A stretch of 64,000 nt of DNA from Teredinibacter purpureus (GCF_014217335.1 NZ_CP060092.1:1629501-1693500), one strand, 5' to 3'. Numbered from the stretch's first letter, positions 1 to 8,526 are shown. Translations and numbers: made by a program. Notes: generated by a model not told the origin, from the sequence alone.

Positions 1-540
1 AGCTTCCAAATACGGCAATATCTCGTTTTTACTGGCTTGATCGAGGCTGGCGAGCGGTTCGTCCATCAATAGTAATTGCGGGCTTGTGAGAAGCGCTCGA
101 GCAATGCCAACGCGTTGTTGTTGGCCGCCCGAAAGTTGATGAGGGTAGCGCTGCGTTAACGATTCAATACCGAGCAAATGCGTTGCTTCTTCCAGAATGA
201 TTTTGCGCTCGCTTATGGGTATACGTTTGTAGCCGTACATTAAATTCTGTTGCACGGTTAAATGAGGAAATAGATTGCTCGTTTGAAACACATACCCAAT
301 AGGGCGCTTATGTGTAGGTAGCGTGATTTTTCCGTTTTGAAATTGCATTTTCTTAAATTGAATGAGGCCTGCGTCGAGAGGCTCTAAACCCGCCACACAC
401 CGTAGTAATGTGCTTTTTCCCGAGCCCGAAGGGCCAAAAATGGCGGTAATTCCCTGCGCGGGCAGTGTTAAATCTATTTCTGAGTAGAAATCGCCTTTGC
501 GCAGTTTATAACGAAGTTGCAGCGAATTATTAAGGCTCAC
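1..540 (-). CDS. modC: Molybdate ABC transporter ATP-binding protein ModC (partial, C-terminus beyond window)
   Basis: ATPase subunit that powers molybdate import through ModB. The 180 visible codons contain the Walker A motif GPSGSGKST near residue 40, a Q-loop (GYVFQTSNLFPH), the ABC signature LSGGQQQRVGIARALL and Walker B LLLMDEPLASLD. The visible part stops shortly after Walker B; the H-loop and the C-terminal molybdate-binding (TOBE) domain found in full ModC would lie left of the window. I place the start at a GTG at 540 that overlaps the modB stop in a GTGA arrangement, which implies translational coupling. It is the last visible gene of the minus-strand modABC run. Assignment to molybdate rather than another oxyanion rests on the neighbouring modA and modB. 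Confidence 0.93.
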   Translation of the reverse strand, partial: MSLNNSLQLRYKLRKGDFYSEIDLTLPAQGITAIFGPSGSGKSTLLRCVAGLEPLDAGLIQFKKMQFQNGKITLPTHKRPIGYVFQTSNLFPHLTVQQNLMYGYKRIPISERKIILEEATHLLGIESLTQRYPHQLSGGQQQRVGIARALLTSPQLLLMDEPLASLDQASKNEILPYLEA

Positions 541-1214
541 AGGTTCAGCCCTCTTTGTTTTCGTTCTAGCAGTTGTACACTAAATAATACGCTGAATGCG
601 AATATTAACATGCCCGCAGCAAGCCAATGTGCCTGCGTATACTCTTGAGATTCGACGTGATTATAAATGGCCATAGAGAGTACTTGGGTCTCGCCGGGAA
701 TATTGCCACCGATCATTAGCACAACCCCAAACTCACCCATAGTGTGCGCGAAGCTAAGCACAATTGCTGTTAATAACCCCGGGCGGGCGAGCGGTAGGGC
801 AATAGTAAAGAAGCGATCGATTGGGGAGGCGCGTAATGTGGCTGCCGTTTCCAGCGGTTGTGTGCCCATTAACCTAAAGGCATTTTCGAGAGGTTGCACG
901 GCAAAGGGCAAAGAATAAATAACTGACGCTACCACTAAACCTGAAAAGGTAAAAGGCAGTGTTCCTATTCCAAGTGCTTGAGTCATTTGCCCTACGAATC
1001 CTTCGGGGCCGAGCAATAGGAGTAAATAAAAACCCAGCACAGTAGGGGGTAAGACCAAGGGCATTGCTACGAGCGTTGCAATATAAGGCTTGGCTGGGTG
1101 AGCTGTTCTGGCTAACCACCAACTTAGAGGTAGCGCGATAAACAGCAGTACCCATGTGGTTGTAATGGCGAGTTTAAGCGTGAGCAATATAGGCGTGTAA
1201 TCGAGTGAGAGCAT
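537..1214 (-). CDS. modB: Molybdate ABC transporter permease ModB
   Basis: Inner-membrane permease of the molybdate importer, 225 aa, close to the usual length of about 225-230. Five hydrophobic segments are visible. The cytoplasmic EAA loop that contacts ModC is clear near residues 122-160 (ETAATLRASPIDRFF followed by ALPLARPGLLTAIVLSFAHTMGEFG). It starts at ATG 1214, six bases after the modA stop, and its stop overlaps the modC GTG start. Gene order modA-modB-modC is the standard one. No ModE-like regulator or molybdate-responsive element was recognised nearby. Confidence 0.95.
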   Translation of the reverse strand: MLSLDYTPILLTLKLAITTTWVLLFIALPLSWWLARTAHPAKPYIATLVAMPLVLPPTVLGFYLLLLLGPEGFVGQMTQALGIGTLPFTFSGLVVASVIYSLPFAVQPLENAFRLMGTQPLETAATLRASPIDRFFTIALPLARPGLLTAIVLSFAHTMGEFGVVLMIGGNIPGETQVLSMAIYNHVESQEYTQAHWLAAGMLIFAFSVLFSVQLLERKQRGLNL

Positions 1215-1220
1215 ATAGTA

Positions 1221-1967
1221 TTACGGTGTCGAAGGCGTTTTGTAGCCCATGCGTTGAAGTGTATTGATAGCGATAGGGGTTTTCAAAAAGGCAATAAAAG
1301 CCGCAGCCGCTGCGTTGTTTTTTCCGTGAGTTAATAATATTGCCTGCTGGGTAAGAGGCGAATGTAAATTGCTGGGTACTTTCCAGTGATAGTGGTTATG
1401 GGTGTCTAAATGTAAAAATTGCGAGAGGGCAATAAAACCGCCTTCACTGTTACCGCTGGCAATATATTGAAGGGTTTGGGTAATATTATTGCCGTAAACG
1501 AGTTGTTTTTCGTTGACGTAATTTAAGCTGTTTAAGGTTTCAACGGCGGCTACGCCGTAGGGCGCAATACTGGGATTGGCAATGGCCATTTTTCGTATCA
1601 GGCTGAAATTGGGTATTGCTTCAGACGCATGTTGTTGGGGAGCCCAATAAACCAATTGCCCTTCGGCATAATTGAAGGCTGTGTTTGCGATACCATGACC
1701 ACTGGCGAGTAATGCTTGGGGGCGCTGAGTGTCGGCAGCGAGAAAAACGTCGTAGGGCGCGCCGTATTGTATTTGTGTAAAGAGTTGCCCGGTAGACCCT
1801 GTTATAACCGTGAGCGAGTGTTGCGTTTGTTCTTCAAAAATAGGTTGTAACTTTTTAAGTGTGGGACTGAAGTTGGCCGCTACCGCAACACGACAATTTT
1901 CTGCTACAGCAATGGTGCTTAAACTGATAAACAATCCATAAACAACCAGTAAACGAAAGGCAAGCAT
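1221..1967 (-). CDS. modA: Periplasmic molybdate-binding protein ModA
   Basis: Solute-binding protein that delivers molybdate (or tungstate) to ModBC. The 248-residue product has an N-terminal signal peptide (hydrophobic residues 4-20, cleavage probably after IAVA near 22) and then the family opening AVAANFSPTLKKLQPIFEEQT, the anion-binding TGSTGQLFTQI loop and YDVFLAADTQRP. Length matches the family. The ATG at 1967 lies three bases after the stop of the MscS-like gene, so the channel gene and modABC are probably one transcript. Substrate class is known for the family; discrimination between molybdate and tungstate cannot be read here. Confidence 0.94.
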   Translation of the reverse strand: MLAFRLLVVYGLFISLSTIAVAENCRVAVAANFSPTLKKLQPIFEEQTQHSLTVITGSTGQLFTQIQYGAPYDVFLAADTQRPQALLASGHGIANTAFNYAEGQLVYWAPQQHASEAIPNFSLIRKMAIANPSIAPYGVAAVETLNSLNYVNEKQLVYGNNITQTLQYIASGNSEGGFIALSQFLHLDTHNHYHWKVPSNLHSPLTQQAILLTHGKNNAAAAAFIAFLKTPIAINTLQRMGYKTPSTP

Positions 1968-1970
1968 AGG

Positions 1971-3203
1971 TTAGAGATCCTTCGCAATTTGGATGTTATT
2001 TAATTGCGGCGTAGAAAGACTAATGCCTTCAATTTCTGCCGCAGAAAAAACGGCTTCATTAACGCTATAAATTGTGCCCATGAGATGTCGGCGAATGGTA
2101 GCGGTTATTTTGGTGTTGGGTAACCGCCCTAGATAGAACCATACCGTGTATTCAAGGGCGTAATCGCCAGCGAGTGTTAGTGCGCATTCAAACGGCGCGT
2201 CGACATTAAGGTTTAAACTAGTATTTTTACTGCATTGCTCGTTTGCCTGGCGAAAAATACGTTCTATTCGATTTCTATAATGTTGTAATTGTTCGCTTCG
2301 TTCTTCGATGGTTTTGCCGTCTATTTGGGGGTAGCCAATATTATAGCGAAGCGCTTGACGAATGCCGTCGGTTGAAGCGATACGACTAAGGTTATCAATT
2401 TTGGATTTTATAAATTGGCTATTGCGAATTAAGGTGCGATGGTTATTGCGTATGTCGTACAGCACTATGTATATCAGTGTCACTTTGCTTATGACATATT
2501 CATCAGGATAGCCATCTACAACGACGACGTCGCCGTCTTGTAGTATGCGAGTATTCAGTACAATTAAACCGCTGATGATATCGGGCGCCCAGCTAGCGCT
2601 CGTAAAGGCTAAAAAAGCAGCGACAATACCAAAAATACCTGTTGTTTCAAGCATGCTATCGGCGCCCCAAATTTTTATGAGGGCATAAATGGTAAAGATG
2701 ATAATAAAACTTAAACAGAGTAAATCGACGAGGCGAGTACTATAAGTATCGATATACACTTTTTTGTCATCGATAACTTTTTCGTTGCCAAAGCGTTTTC
2801 GCGATAAGAAGCAAAGTAAATTGTAGCCATAGAGCGCGGTGTAGACCGCCGCTAAGCTGAGGCCTAATTTGATAAATGCATTTTCGTAATCACTGCTAAC
2901 TTTGAGCAACGTTAGGTCTAATACGTGTAATACAAGAATGACAATGTTAACTGCGCGAAAAATACGTACCGGCGATGTGCGAGTTTCGTCAATTTCGATC
3001 AGAGCTAGTAGTGGCCTTGCAGCGAATAATAGACTGATATTGAGTAGGAATATCAGCCCGTGTACGATTCGTTCAGTCTGCGTGAAGTCAGGCGTTAGCC
3101 AGAGGATAGTATCCAAGGGGAAGAGTCTCCGTTTGCTGCCAGAAGCAACGGATAATACCGCCAACGCAGGCAAACATAAACGTTGACGGTCTTTAATTGG
3201 CAA
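1971..3203 (-). CDS. MscS-family mechanosensitive channel-like protein
   Basis: Predicted inner-membrane channel that would open on membrane tension. Several hydrophobic segments fill roughly the first 215 residues, followed by a segment like the pore helix and the beta-domain of MscS (TGIFGIVAAFLAFTSASWAPDIISGLIVL, then the hydrophilic LQDGDVVVVDG turn). The C-terminal 150 residues are soluble, as in MscS relatives. The start is uncertain: the longest reading uses TTG at 3203 with a poor ribosome site, and another TTG lies near 3117. It sits three bases upstream of modA on the same strand, an unusual partner for a molybdate importer. The family call is from fold-level resemblance, not from a search. 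Confidence 0.72.
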   Translation of the reverse strand: MPIKDRQRLCLPALAVLSVASGSKRRLFPLDTILWLTPDFTQTERIVHGLIFLLNISLLFAARPLLALIEIDETRTSPVRIFRAVNIVILVLHVLDLTLLKVSSDYENAFIKLGLSLAAVYTALYGYNLLCFLSRKRFGNEKVIDDKKVYIDTYSTRLVDLLCLSFIIIFTIYALIKIWGADSMLETTGIFGIVAAFLAFTSASWAPDIISGLIVLNTRILQDGDVVVVDGYPDEYVISKVTLIYIVLYDIRNNHRTLIRNSQFIKSKIDNLSRIASTDGIRQALRYNIGYPQIDGKTIEERSEQLQHYRNRIERIFRQANEQCSKNTSLNLNVDAPFECALTLAGDYALEYTVWFYLGRLPNTKITATIRRHLMGTIYSVNEAVFSAAEIEGISLSTPQLNNIQIAKDL

Positions 3204-3257
3204 TAGTCAGAAGGGCTTCTAAGCGCGCACGGCACCTTTGGTGCCAATGATGCCTGT

Positions 3258-3569
3258 TTAGCGGGTAAGAGAGGTAACGTTTGAGTCTTCAACGCTTTCC
3301 GTTGAAGCGCTATCATCACTTGCCATGGGCGCGGCTTCTAGCAATACACTGGGCTTGCCCTTACATGCTTTAACTAGGTCGTCGCTACGTTTGGCGAGTA
3401 AAAGGCCAATGGCTTCTACGTCTTCATCGCTAACTGTGGGTATATTCGCTTCAATTAGGCGCGTAATACTTTCGGCCAATTCGAGCATTTTATCGTGTGC
3501 GTCTGCTGCTTTTTTGTCATCAAACATACTGCCATCCCGGTCACATTTCCAAACTGCAATAACTGCCAT
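3258..3569 (-). CDS. yebG: YebG-like SOS-induced protein
   Basis: Small acidic protein of 103 aa resembling E. coli YebG (96 aa), a DNA-damage-inducible protein whose biochemical role is not well defined. It begins MAVIAVWKC and keeps the family pattern of a short beta opening, then a helical stretch with KKAADAHDKMLELAESI and a conserved EDVEAIGLLLAKRSDDL helix; the tail is Ser/Glu rich. I chose ATG 3569 because it restores the family start MAV and has GAGGA about 10 bases upstream; an ATG-like start five codons earlier is possible. A very good LexA operator lies 35-54 bases upstream, which independently supports the identity because yebG is a classical LexA-regulated gene. Confidence 0.86.
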   Translation of the reverse strand: MAVIAVWKCDRDGSMFDDKKAADAHDKMLELAESITRLIEANIPTVSDEDVEAIGLLLAKRSDDLVKACKGKPSVLLEAAPMASDDSASTESVEDSNVTSLTR

Positions 3570-3603
3570 TGTTGCGATCCTCAATACATGGTGAATTTAG
3601 GTG

Positions 3604-3623
3604 TACTGTATAAGGGTACAGTA
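3604..3623 (-). promoter_or_regulatory. LexA (SOS) box upstream of yebG
   Basis: The sequence TACTGTATAAGGGTACAGTA matches the gammaproteobacterial LexA operator pattern TACTGT-N8-ACAGTA with both half-sites perfect. It lies between the yebG homologue (minus) and the end of the hypothetical gene at 3723 (also minus), so it can only serve yebG. The match extends outwards: 3597-3610 and 3617-3630 form perfect 14-bp arms around a 6-bp centre, longer than LexA needs. Confidence 0.9.
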
Positions 3624-3722
3624 CACCTAAATTGTCTGTAAAGCGAATATTATGCGTTGGGGTTGCAGTACATTTCTGGGTAAACTTATTGGTGAGCTTT
3701 TAACCTATTAATGGACCTTTCC

Positions 3723-4091
3723 CTAATGGACGGCCGAGCTGCCTTTAGGGGAATGTATTTTCTGAAACTTTCTTGTAATGATGACCGTAAGTAGTACGGT
3801 GAGGCGCTGAATGATATCTGTGCGAAACGCGTCGGGATTGGGCTCGACCGAGCATTTAACCGTCGATACACGTGAACTCACAATATCTTGAATGATCTGA
3901 AAGCGATTATTGTCTGCAGGGTCTAGCGTAGGAATGGTTTGAATCAATTGCTTCATCACCGTACTGTAATCGGTACTTCCGTAGCTATTGAGGATTTTTT
4001 GAGCGTGACGCTCTAGTTCCTTGATTTTCATTTCTTTTAGGCGAGGCACTAATTCAGCCTCACCGGTTCGGAGAAATTCTTGCGTTTTCAT
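3723..4091 (-). CDS. Hypothetical cytoplasmic protein, 122 aa
   Basis: I do not recognise this protein. It is soluble, without signal peptide or membrane segment, mixed charged and helical-looking (KEMKIKELERHAQKILN near residues 19-35), with a hydrophobic stretch near residues 98-108 (RLTVLLTVIITRKF) that may be an amphipathic or buried helix. A strong ribosome site (AGAGGAG, 7-8 bases before ATG 4091) supports it as a real gene. It is divergent from the DTW gene and ends about 150 bases before the yebG start; the SOS box lies in that gap. No function is proposed. Confidence 0.7.
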   Translation of the reverse strand: MKTQEFLRTGEAELVPRLKEMKIKELERHAQKILNSYGSTDYSTVMKQLIQTIPTLDPADNNRFQIIQDIVSSRVSTVKCSVEPNPDAFRTDIIQRLTVLLTVIITRKFQKIHSPKGSSAVH

Positions 4092-4163
4092 TGTCGCTGC
4101 TCCTCTGGCGTGGCGGGTATGGTAATCGGTATTATTTGAATTGTCAGTCTTGTAGTGAGCCCT

Positions 4164-4739
4164 ATGAAATTAGAACGTCCGAGTTGTGAACTCTGTTTGC
4201 GACCTACGCGCACATGCCTGTGTGATCTTGTGCAAAAAGTAAACTCCAACATCGAAGTGATTATTTGGCAGCATCCGAGCGAAGCGGGGCACCCTAAAGG
4301 TACTGCTCAACTTTTGTACCTGTGTTTGCCGAATAGTCGTTTATATGTGGGTGAACATTATACGGCTTCGGCGCTTGGAGTAAGGTCGTCAGAATGCGCG
4401 TTGCTTTATCCCGAAGAAGAAATACAAAGCGGTTTAAAGGGCTGCGTTGAGCGGAAGTCAACGCCAACGCATCAATTACTGGTGTTAGATGGAACATGGC
4501 GTAAAAGCCGTAAACTACTGTATCTAAATACCTGGTTAGCCGATTTGCCCCGAGTGAACTTGCCGTCGGAACAGAGTGAGTACCGTATTCGGAAAGCGGA
4601 ACAACCTAATCAATTATCCACCTTTGAAGCGGTACAATTGGGTTTGAAAGTGTTAGACCCACACGCAAGAGTGGGGTGTTTAACCACTGTCTTTTCTGCA
4701 TTTGTAGAGCGCTATGAAAAATTTATACCCACTCGTTAA
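4164..4739 (+). CDS. DTW-domain tRNA-uridine aminocarboxypropyltransferase
   Basis: Predicted to transfer the 3-amino-3-carboxypropyl group from S-adenosylmethionine to uridine in tRNA (acp3U), the activity established for E. coli TapT (YfiP) of the DTW family. Visible hallmarks are the N-terminal zinc-type cysteine pattern CELCLRPTRTCLC and the DTW-type motif DGTWRKSRKLLYLN near residue 115, followed by YRIRKAEQPNQLSTFEA. The product from ATG 4164 is 191 aa; a GTG three codons upstream (4155) is an alternative and neither has a strong ribosome site. It stands alone, divergent from the hypothetical gene at 3723. Which tRNA position it modifies cannot be deduced. Confidence 0.85.
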   Translation: MKLERPSCELCLRPTRTCLCDLVQKVNSNIEVIIWQHPSEAGHPKGTAQLLYLCLPNSRLYVGEHYTASALGVRSSECALLYPEEEIQSGLKGCVERKSTPTHQLLVLDGTWRKSRKLLYLNTWLADLPRVNLPSEQSEYRIRKAEQPNQLSTFEAVQLGLKVLDPHARVGCLTTVFSAFVERYEKFIPTR

Positions 4740-4992
4740 CGTATAGGGTTAATACATGCCTTATGATGAATAAGTGGTGTAGATACGTGTAACCTTAACG
4801 TAGCCGAAGTGCTGCTTTGGTGGCACATTCGGTCACTATAACGGGATATAAAAGCGGTTTTAGATATTCGAATAACGTTGAATGTCGTGAACAGATGACA
4901 TTGTCGAGTGAATGGACAACTACCGGTAGGGTAAGCATTGTTGTTGAATGTCGTCAGCAGGTTGTAACTCTCAATAGAGGATGATGTGTATT

Positions 4993-5448
4993 ATGAAGAT
5001 TAGAACGTTAATAGGCAGTTTATTGCTGCCAGCGCTATTGGCTTGCACTACCGCGGGCGATGCCGTAACACTGCCCAAAATGGCTGATTTACTGGCACAA
5101 GAGACCGGGCAGAACGGCCGTGCGTGTGTTCGAGTGTCCGATATTGATGGGTATGGTTTTCAGCACGACATCGTAACGGTGGATGCTGGGCGCGATTACT
5201 ACTTGATGACCACTTTAACGCGTTGTCATGCGATGGCAATGGCTGTAGCGGTGGTCTTTAAGGGGCCGCAGAATGAAGTGTGTGGCGGCGGTACAAGTAG
5301 TATTACCAGTACGGATGGCCGTTGTACCATTAGTAAAATATTTGAGTTCGATGATAAGGACGCGGCCTTTAGCGCATTGAAAAAAGCTCAATCACTGATT
5401 GATGAAGCAAAAAATGCGGCCCAGATGACGATGGAACTAGTGGAATAG
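4993..5448 (+). CDS. Small secreted lipoprotein, DUF6491-like
   Basis: Predicted envelope lipoprotein of 151 aa. The N-terminus MKIRTLIGSLLLPALLACTT carries a lipobox LLAC, so Cys about residue 18 should be lipidated. The mature part has paired cysteines (RACVRVSDIDGYGF, TTLTRCHAMA, NEVCGGG, DGRCTISKIFEF) in the pattern I associate with DUF6491 proteins, which have no established function. Start ATG 4993 has AGAGGA 11 bases upstream; an ATG pair at 4981 lies too close to that site. It is monocistronic with about 600 bases to the next gene. The DUF assignment is from memory of the pattern and is moderate. Confidence 0.68.
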   Translation: MKIRTLIGSLLLPALLACTTAGDAVTLPKMADLLAQETGQNGRACVRVSDIDGYGFQHDIVTVDAGRDYYLMTTLTRCHAMAMAVAVVFKGPQNEVCGGGTSSITSTDGRCTISKIFEFDDKDAAFSALKKAQSLIDEAKNAAQMTMELVE

Positions 5449-5689
5449 CTTACTCCGTTACTCGAACGAGCCTTTTGAACTAACCGTAATTTTTACGTGT
5501 TTAGACTAAGGCTAGGTTTTATCATTGACAGGGTTAACTATTTCTTTCGGTATTAGCCCGTTCGTTATGTAGTTGCGTTTGGCGCTCGCCTTTCGCTTCA
5601 ATAGTGCTCTGCGTCTATCGGGTACGATTGGCCAGCGTCTACTTCAGTTTTGACTTCTCCAGTATTTAACGCGCTTAGCGTTTTCTCTC

Positions 5690-5719
5690 GGGCTAAGAGC
5701 GTTAGCCCATCGTTTTTTT
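5690..5719 (+). terminator. Rho-independent terminator-like hairpin
   Basis: Stem GGGCTAA/TTAGCCC with loop GAGCG, then ATCG and seven T. It is 240 bases beyond the lipoprotein stop at 5448, so it either ends that transcript late or belongs to a lost gene. Confidence 0.5.
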
Positions 5720-5950
5720 CGCTGTGATTTCATTTAGGGGCTTCAATCTACCGCCCGCGCGCAATGGCGCTGCGTGTGTTTACGGAAAAACTAGGGGGCT
5801 ATGACACGGGAACGGTCTTAGGCAGCAAAGAATTACCGTCTTTTAGAGGCAAACGTGTGACTTAACGTTAGAAAGATGGCCGAAATGTAACGGTTATGCA
5901 TTTTAGCTTAGCTATTTAATTGCGATTATAACGCTTCTTTAGCAATGAAT

Positions 5951-5980
5951 TTGACGTCAATCTAACGCGGTTTTGCTAGA
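5951..5980 (+). promoter_or_regulatory. Candidate sigma-70 promoter for the GH9 gene
   Basis: A good -35 hexamer TTGACG (5951-5956) is followed after 18 bases by a weak -10 GCTAGA (5975-5980), about 75 bases before the GH9 ATG. It is the only reasonable match seen in this gap. Confidence 0.35.
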
Positions 5981-6054
5981 CTGGTGGGAGCAATATTCAG
6001 TTAAACGGCTTTAATTATCTTATTATCTTAAGTTAACCAGTAACAGGATTCGTG

Positions 6055-8526
6055 ATGAAACGTTTTGTAAAAACTTTGATATTGGTCGCGGTAACGAGTG
6101 TATCGAATATAGGATATGCGGCCCCATTGGCATTGAATGAACAGGAATACTTCGAGAAACGAGGGCTAAACGTTTTTGTTTTTAATAATTGGTATAACGG
6201 TTTGTTTAGCGATTCAAAAATGAGTGGCTTGGAAATTGTTCATCATGGCGTGCGTACCTCCACCAATGGTGACGTTCGATTAAATTCCACACCAGAGCAG
6301 TGGGATAAAATTCCAGCGTTCATTGAACGTAAAGTTGATCTAAAAAATCAAACGGTAGAAGCTTTTTTGCATTACCCCGAATTTGATTTTAAATATTCCG
6401 TTCGAGCAGCCGCCGTTAACGGTGGTTTAAAAATTAGTGTTTCTCTGCCCAAAGCCTTACCAAAAGCATTGGAAGGGGTGGCAGGTTTTAATCTGGAATT
6501 TATCCCTTCGGTATATTTTGAAAAATCGTTTCTAATGGACGAGCATGCTGGCACGTTCCCGCTTTACCCTTCCGGGCCAAAAGAAGTCAACGGTGTACGT
6601 GCGGCGCAAGCGCTGGCCAGTGGTCAAACACTGGTATTAGCACCGGAAGATATGCAACGTCGTGTGATGATCAAGTCCAATGGGCCAACGCTTCAGCTAT
6701 ACGATGGTCGTAATAAAGCTCAGAACGGTTGGTTTGTGGTGCGCAGTTTGATTCCATCCGGCAAGAAAGGCGATGTCATCGAATGGCATTTAAGTGCGAG
6801 TACGGATAAACATTGGTTGCGTGAGCCATCGATCGGTCACTCGCAAGTGGGCTATCATCCTAACCAGAAAAAAATAGCCGTTATTGAGCTCGATAAATAC
6901 GACACTCAAAAATCTACAGCGCGTTTAATTAAGATCTTGGCCGATGGCAGTCGAAAAACTATTGTGAAAGCAAAACCGTCCGAGTGGGGCAATTATCAAC
7001 GTTATCACTACCGCACCTTCGATTTTAGTGCCGTACAAGACAGTGGCTTATATGTGCTGGAGTACGGTGCCGTTACCACCGCGCCTTTTAGAATAGGTGG
7101 CGATGTTTATTCAACGGCTTGGCACCCAACAATGGATGTCTTTATGCCGGTTCAAATGGACCACCTTCTCATTAACGAGGCCTATCGGGTATGGCACGGA
7201 GCTTCCCATTTGGACGATGCTTTGCAAGCACCGGTAAACCATAAACACTTCGATCTTTTTGCGCAGGGCCCCACAACGGACAGCCCCTACAAACCAGGCG
7301 AGCATATTCCAGGGTTGAACATTGGTGGTTGGTACGATGCCGGCGACTACGATATTCGTACCCAGAGCCAATACCGCGCCATCTCGACACTGGTTGATGT
7401 TTGGGAAACGTTTAGGCCTGAACGAGACACCACATCAGTGGATTACCCTCGTAAATTTGTCGACCTCCACGTGCCCGATGGCAAGCCTGATGTGTTACAG
7501 CAAATTGAGCATGGTGCTTTAGCGCTGATAGCCCAGTACCGTGCCGTGGGCCACGCTATTCCCGGTATTATCGTACCGACTATCGACCAGTACACGCATT
7601 TGGGCGATGGGTTGACGATGACGGATAACCTAATTTATAACGCCGGCCTTGATGAACTCGAGAGCAATGGCTACGAAAGTGGTAAGTTCGACGACCGTTG
7701 GGCGTTTACCTCCTATTCGAGCAAGTTGAATTATGGCGGCATTGCAGGCTTGGCCTCGGCTAGCCGAGCATTAAAAGGCTACAACGAGGCACTGGCGAAA
7801 GAGTGTTTGGCTACCGCTATCCGTGAATGGCAGGAAGAGCAAAGCCACGAGCCCGTGCATTTTCACCATGGTAATACCACCGGATCCGATATTGAGATTG
7901 AACACTTCAAAGCGGCGTTGGCGTTATTGAAGGCGACAGGTGAGCCACAGTATCGTCAAGCAGTGGGCGAATTACTTGCAGGGCTAGCGCCTCACTTTAA
8001 CGGTGTTGCGGATCTTGCTTTAAAAGCTATTCCCTACATGGATGCGGCCTATAAAGCGCGGGTAAGAGCGCTTACCGAAGCGTATGTTAAAGCTTTACCG
8101 GAACAGCTTAAGAAAAACCCCTATGGCGTGACCATTGGTGAAGGCGGCTGGGCAGGAAATGGTTGGGTCTTATTGCGCGGCATTAATCACTACTACATGC
8201 ATAAAGCGTTTCCAGATTTGATCGACAAAGAAATGGTGTATCAATCGCTCAACTATTTGTATGGCAACCACCCCGATTCCGATATCTCCCTTGTATCGGC
8301 AGTGGGGACGCGTTCAAAGAAAGTGGCGTATGGAATGAATCGCGCGGATTATTCGTTTATAGCCGGCGGAGTAGTGCCAGGCATTTTGATGTTAAAGCCT
8401 GATTTACCCGAAAACCGTGAAGACTGGCCCTTCCTGTGGGGTGAGAATGAATACGTTATTCCCATGGGGCCTTGGTATGTTTTCTTAGTCCAGGCAGTAG
8501 AGGATCTAGTCAAAGAGACTAAATGA
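6055..8526 (+). CDS. Glycoside hydrolase family 9 enzyme (endoglucanase/cellodextrinase type)
   Basis: Secreted enzyme predicted to cleave beta-1,4-glucans. 823 aa from ATG 6055, which has AGGA about 11 bases upstream; a signal peptide covers residues 1-23 (cleavage after GYAA). Residues about 25-250 form an N-terminal domain I do not recognise, then an Ig-like domain (SQVGYHPNQKKIAVIELDK) typical of CelD-type GH9, then the (alpha/alpha)6 catalytic domain from about residue 345. Catalytic signatures are present: GGWYDAGDYD with the catalytic Asp pair D428/D431, the YLYGNHPDSDISLVSAVG block, and WGENEYVIP with candidate acid E799. No carbohydrate-binding module or Ser/Pro linker is seen, so it may act on soluble glucans in the periplasm or on the cell surface. 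It is monocistronic, with a terminator following. Exact substrate is not determined. Confidence 0.88.
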   Translation: MKRFVKTLILVAVTSVSNIGYAAPLALNEQEYFEKRGLNVFVFNNWYNGLFSDSKMSGLEIVHHGVRTSTNGDVRLNSTPEQWDKIPAFIERKVDLKNQTVEAFLHYPEFDFKYSVRAAAVNGGLKISVSLPKALPKALEGVAGFNLEFIPSVYFEKSFLMDEHAGTFPLYPSGPKEVNGVRAAQALASGQTLVLAPEDMQRRVMIKSNGPTLQLYDGRNKAQNGWFVVRSLIPSGKKGDVIEWHLSASTDKHWLREPSIGHSQVGYHPNQKKIAVIELDKYDTQKSTARLIKILADGSRKTIVKAKPSEWGNYQRYHYRTFDFSAVQDSGLYVLEYGAVTTAPFRIGGDVYSTAWHPTMDVFMPVQMDHLLINEAYRVWHGASHLDDALQAPVNHKHFDLFAQGPTTDSPYKPGEHIPGLNIGGWYDAGDYDIRTQSQYRAISTLVDVWETFRPERDTTSVDYPRKFVDLHVPDGKPDVLQQIEHGALALIAQYRAVGHAIPGIIVPTIDQYTHLGDGLTMTDNLIYNAGLDELESNGYESGKFDDRWAFTSYSSKLNYGGIAGLASASRALKGYNEALAKECLATAIREWQEEQSHEPVHFHHGNTTGSDIEIEHFKAALALLKATGEPQYRQAVGELLAGLAPHFNGVADLALKAIPYMDAAYKARVRALTEAYVKALPEQLKKNPYGVTIGEGGWAGNGWVLLRGINHYYMHKAFPDLIDKEMVYQSLNYLYGNHPDSDISLVSAVGTRSKKVAYGMNRADYSFIAGGVVPGILMLKPDLPENREDWPFLWGENEYVIPMGPWYVFLVQAVEDLVKETK

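Larger units (their letters stand above)
5449..6054 (+). other. Long intergenic region before the GH9 gene
   Basis: Holds a terminator-like hairpin (5690-5719), a short open stretch 5728-5865 with no good gene support (possible ATG 5764, 33 codons, reading MALRVFTEKLGGYDTGTV...), and a candidate promoter for the GH9 gene at 5951-5980. The open stretch looks codon-like in usage and could be a gene remnant, but I cannot name its source. Nothing else was recognised. Confidence 0.4.
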
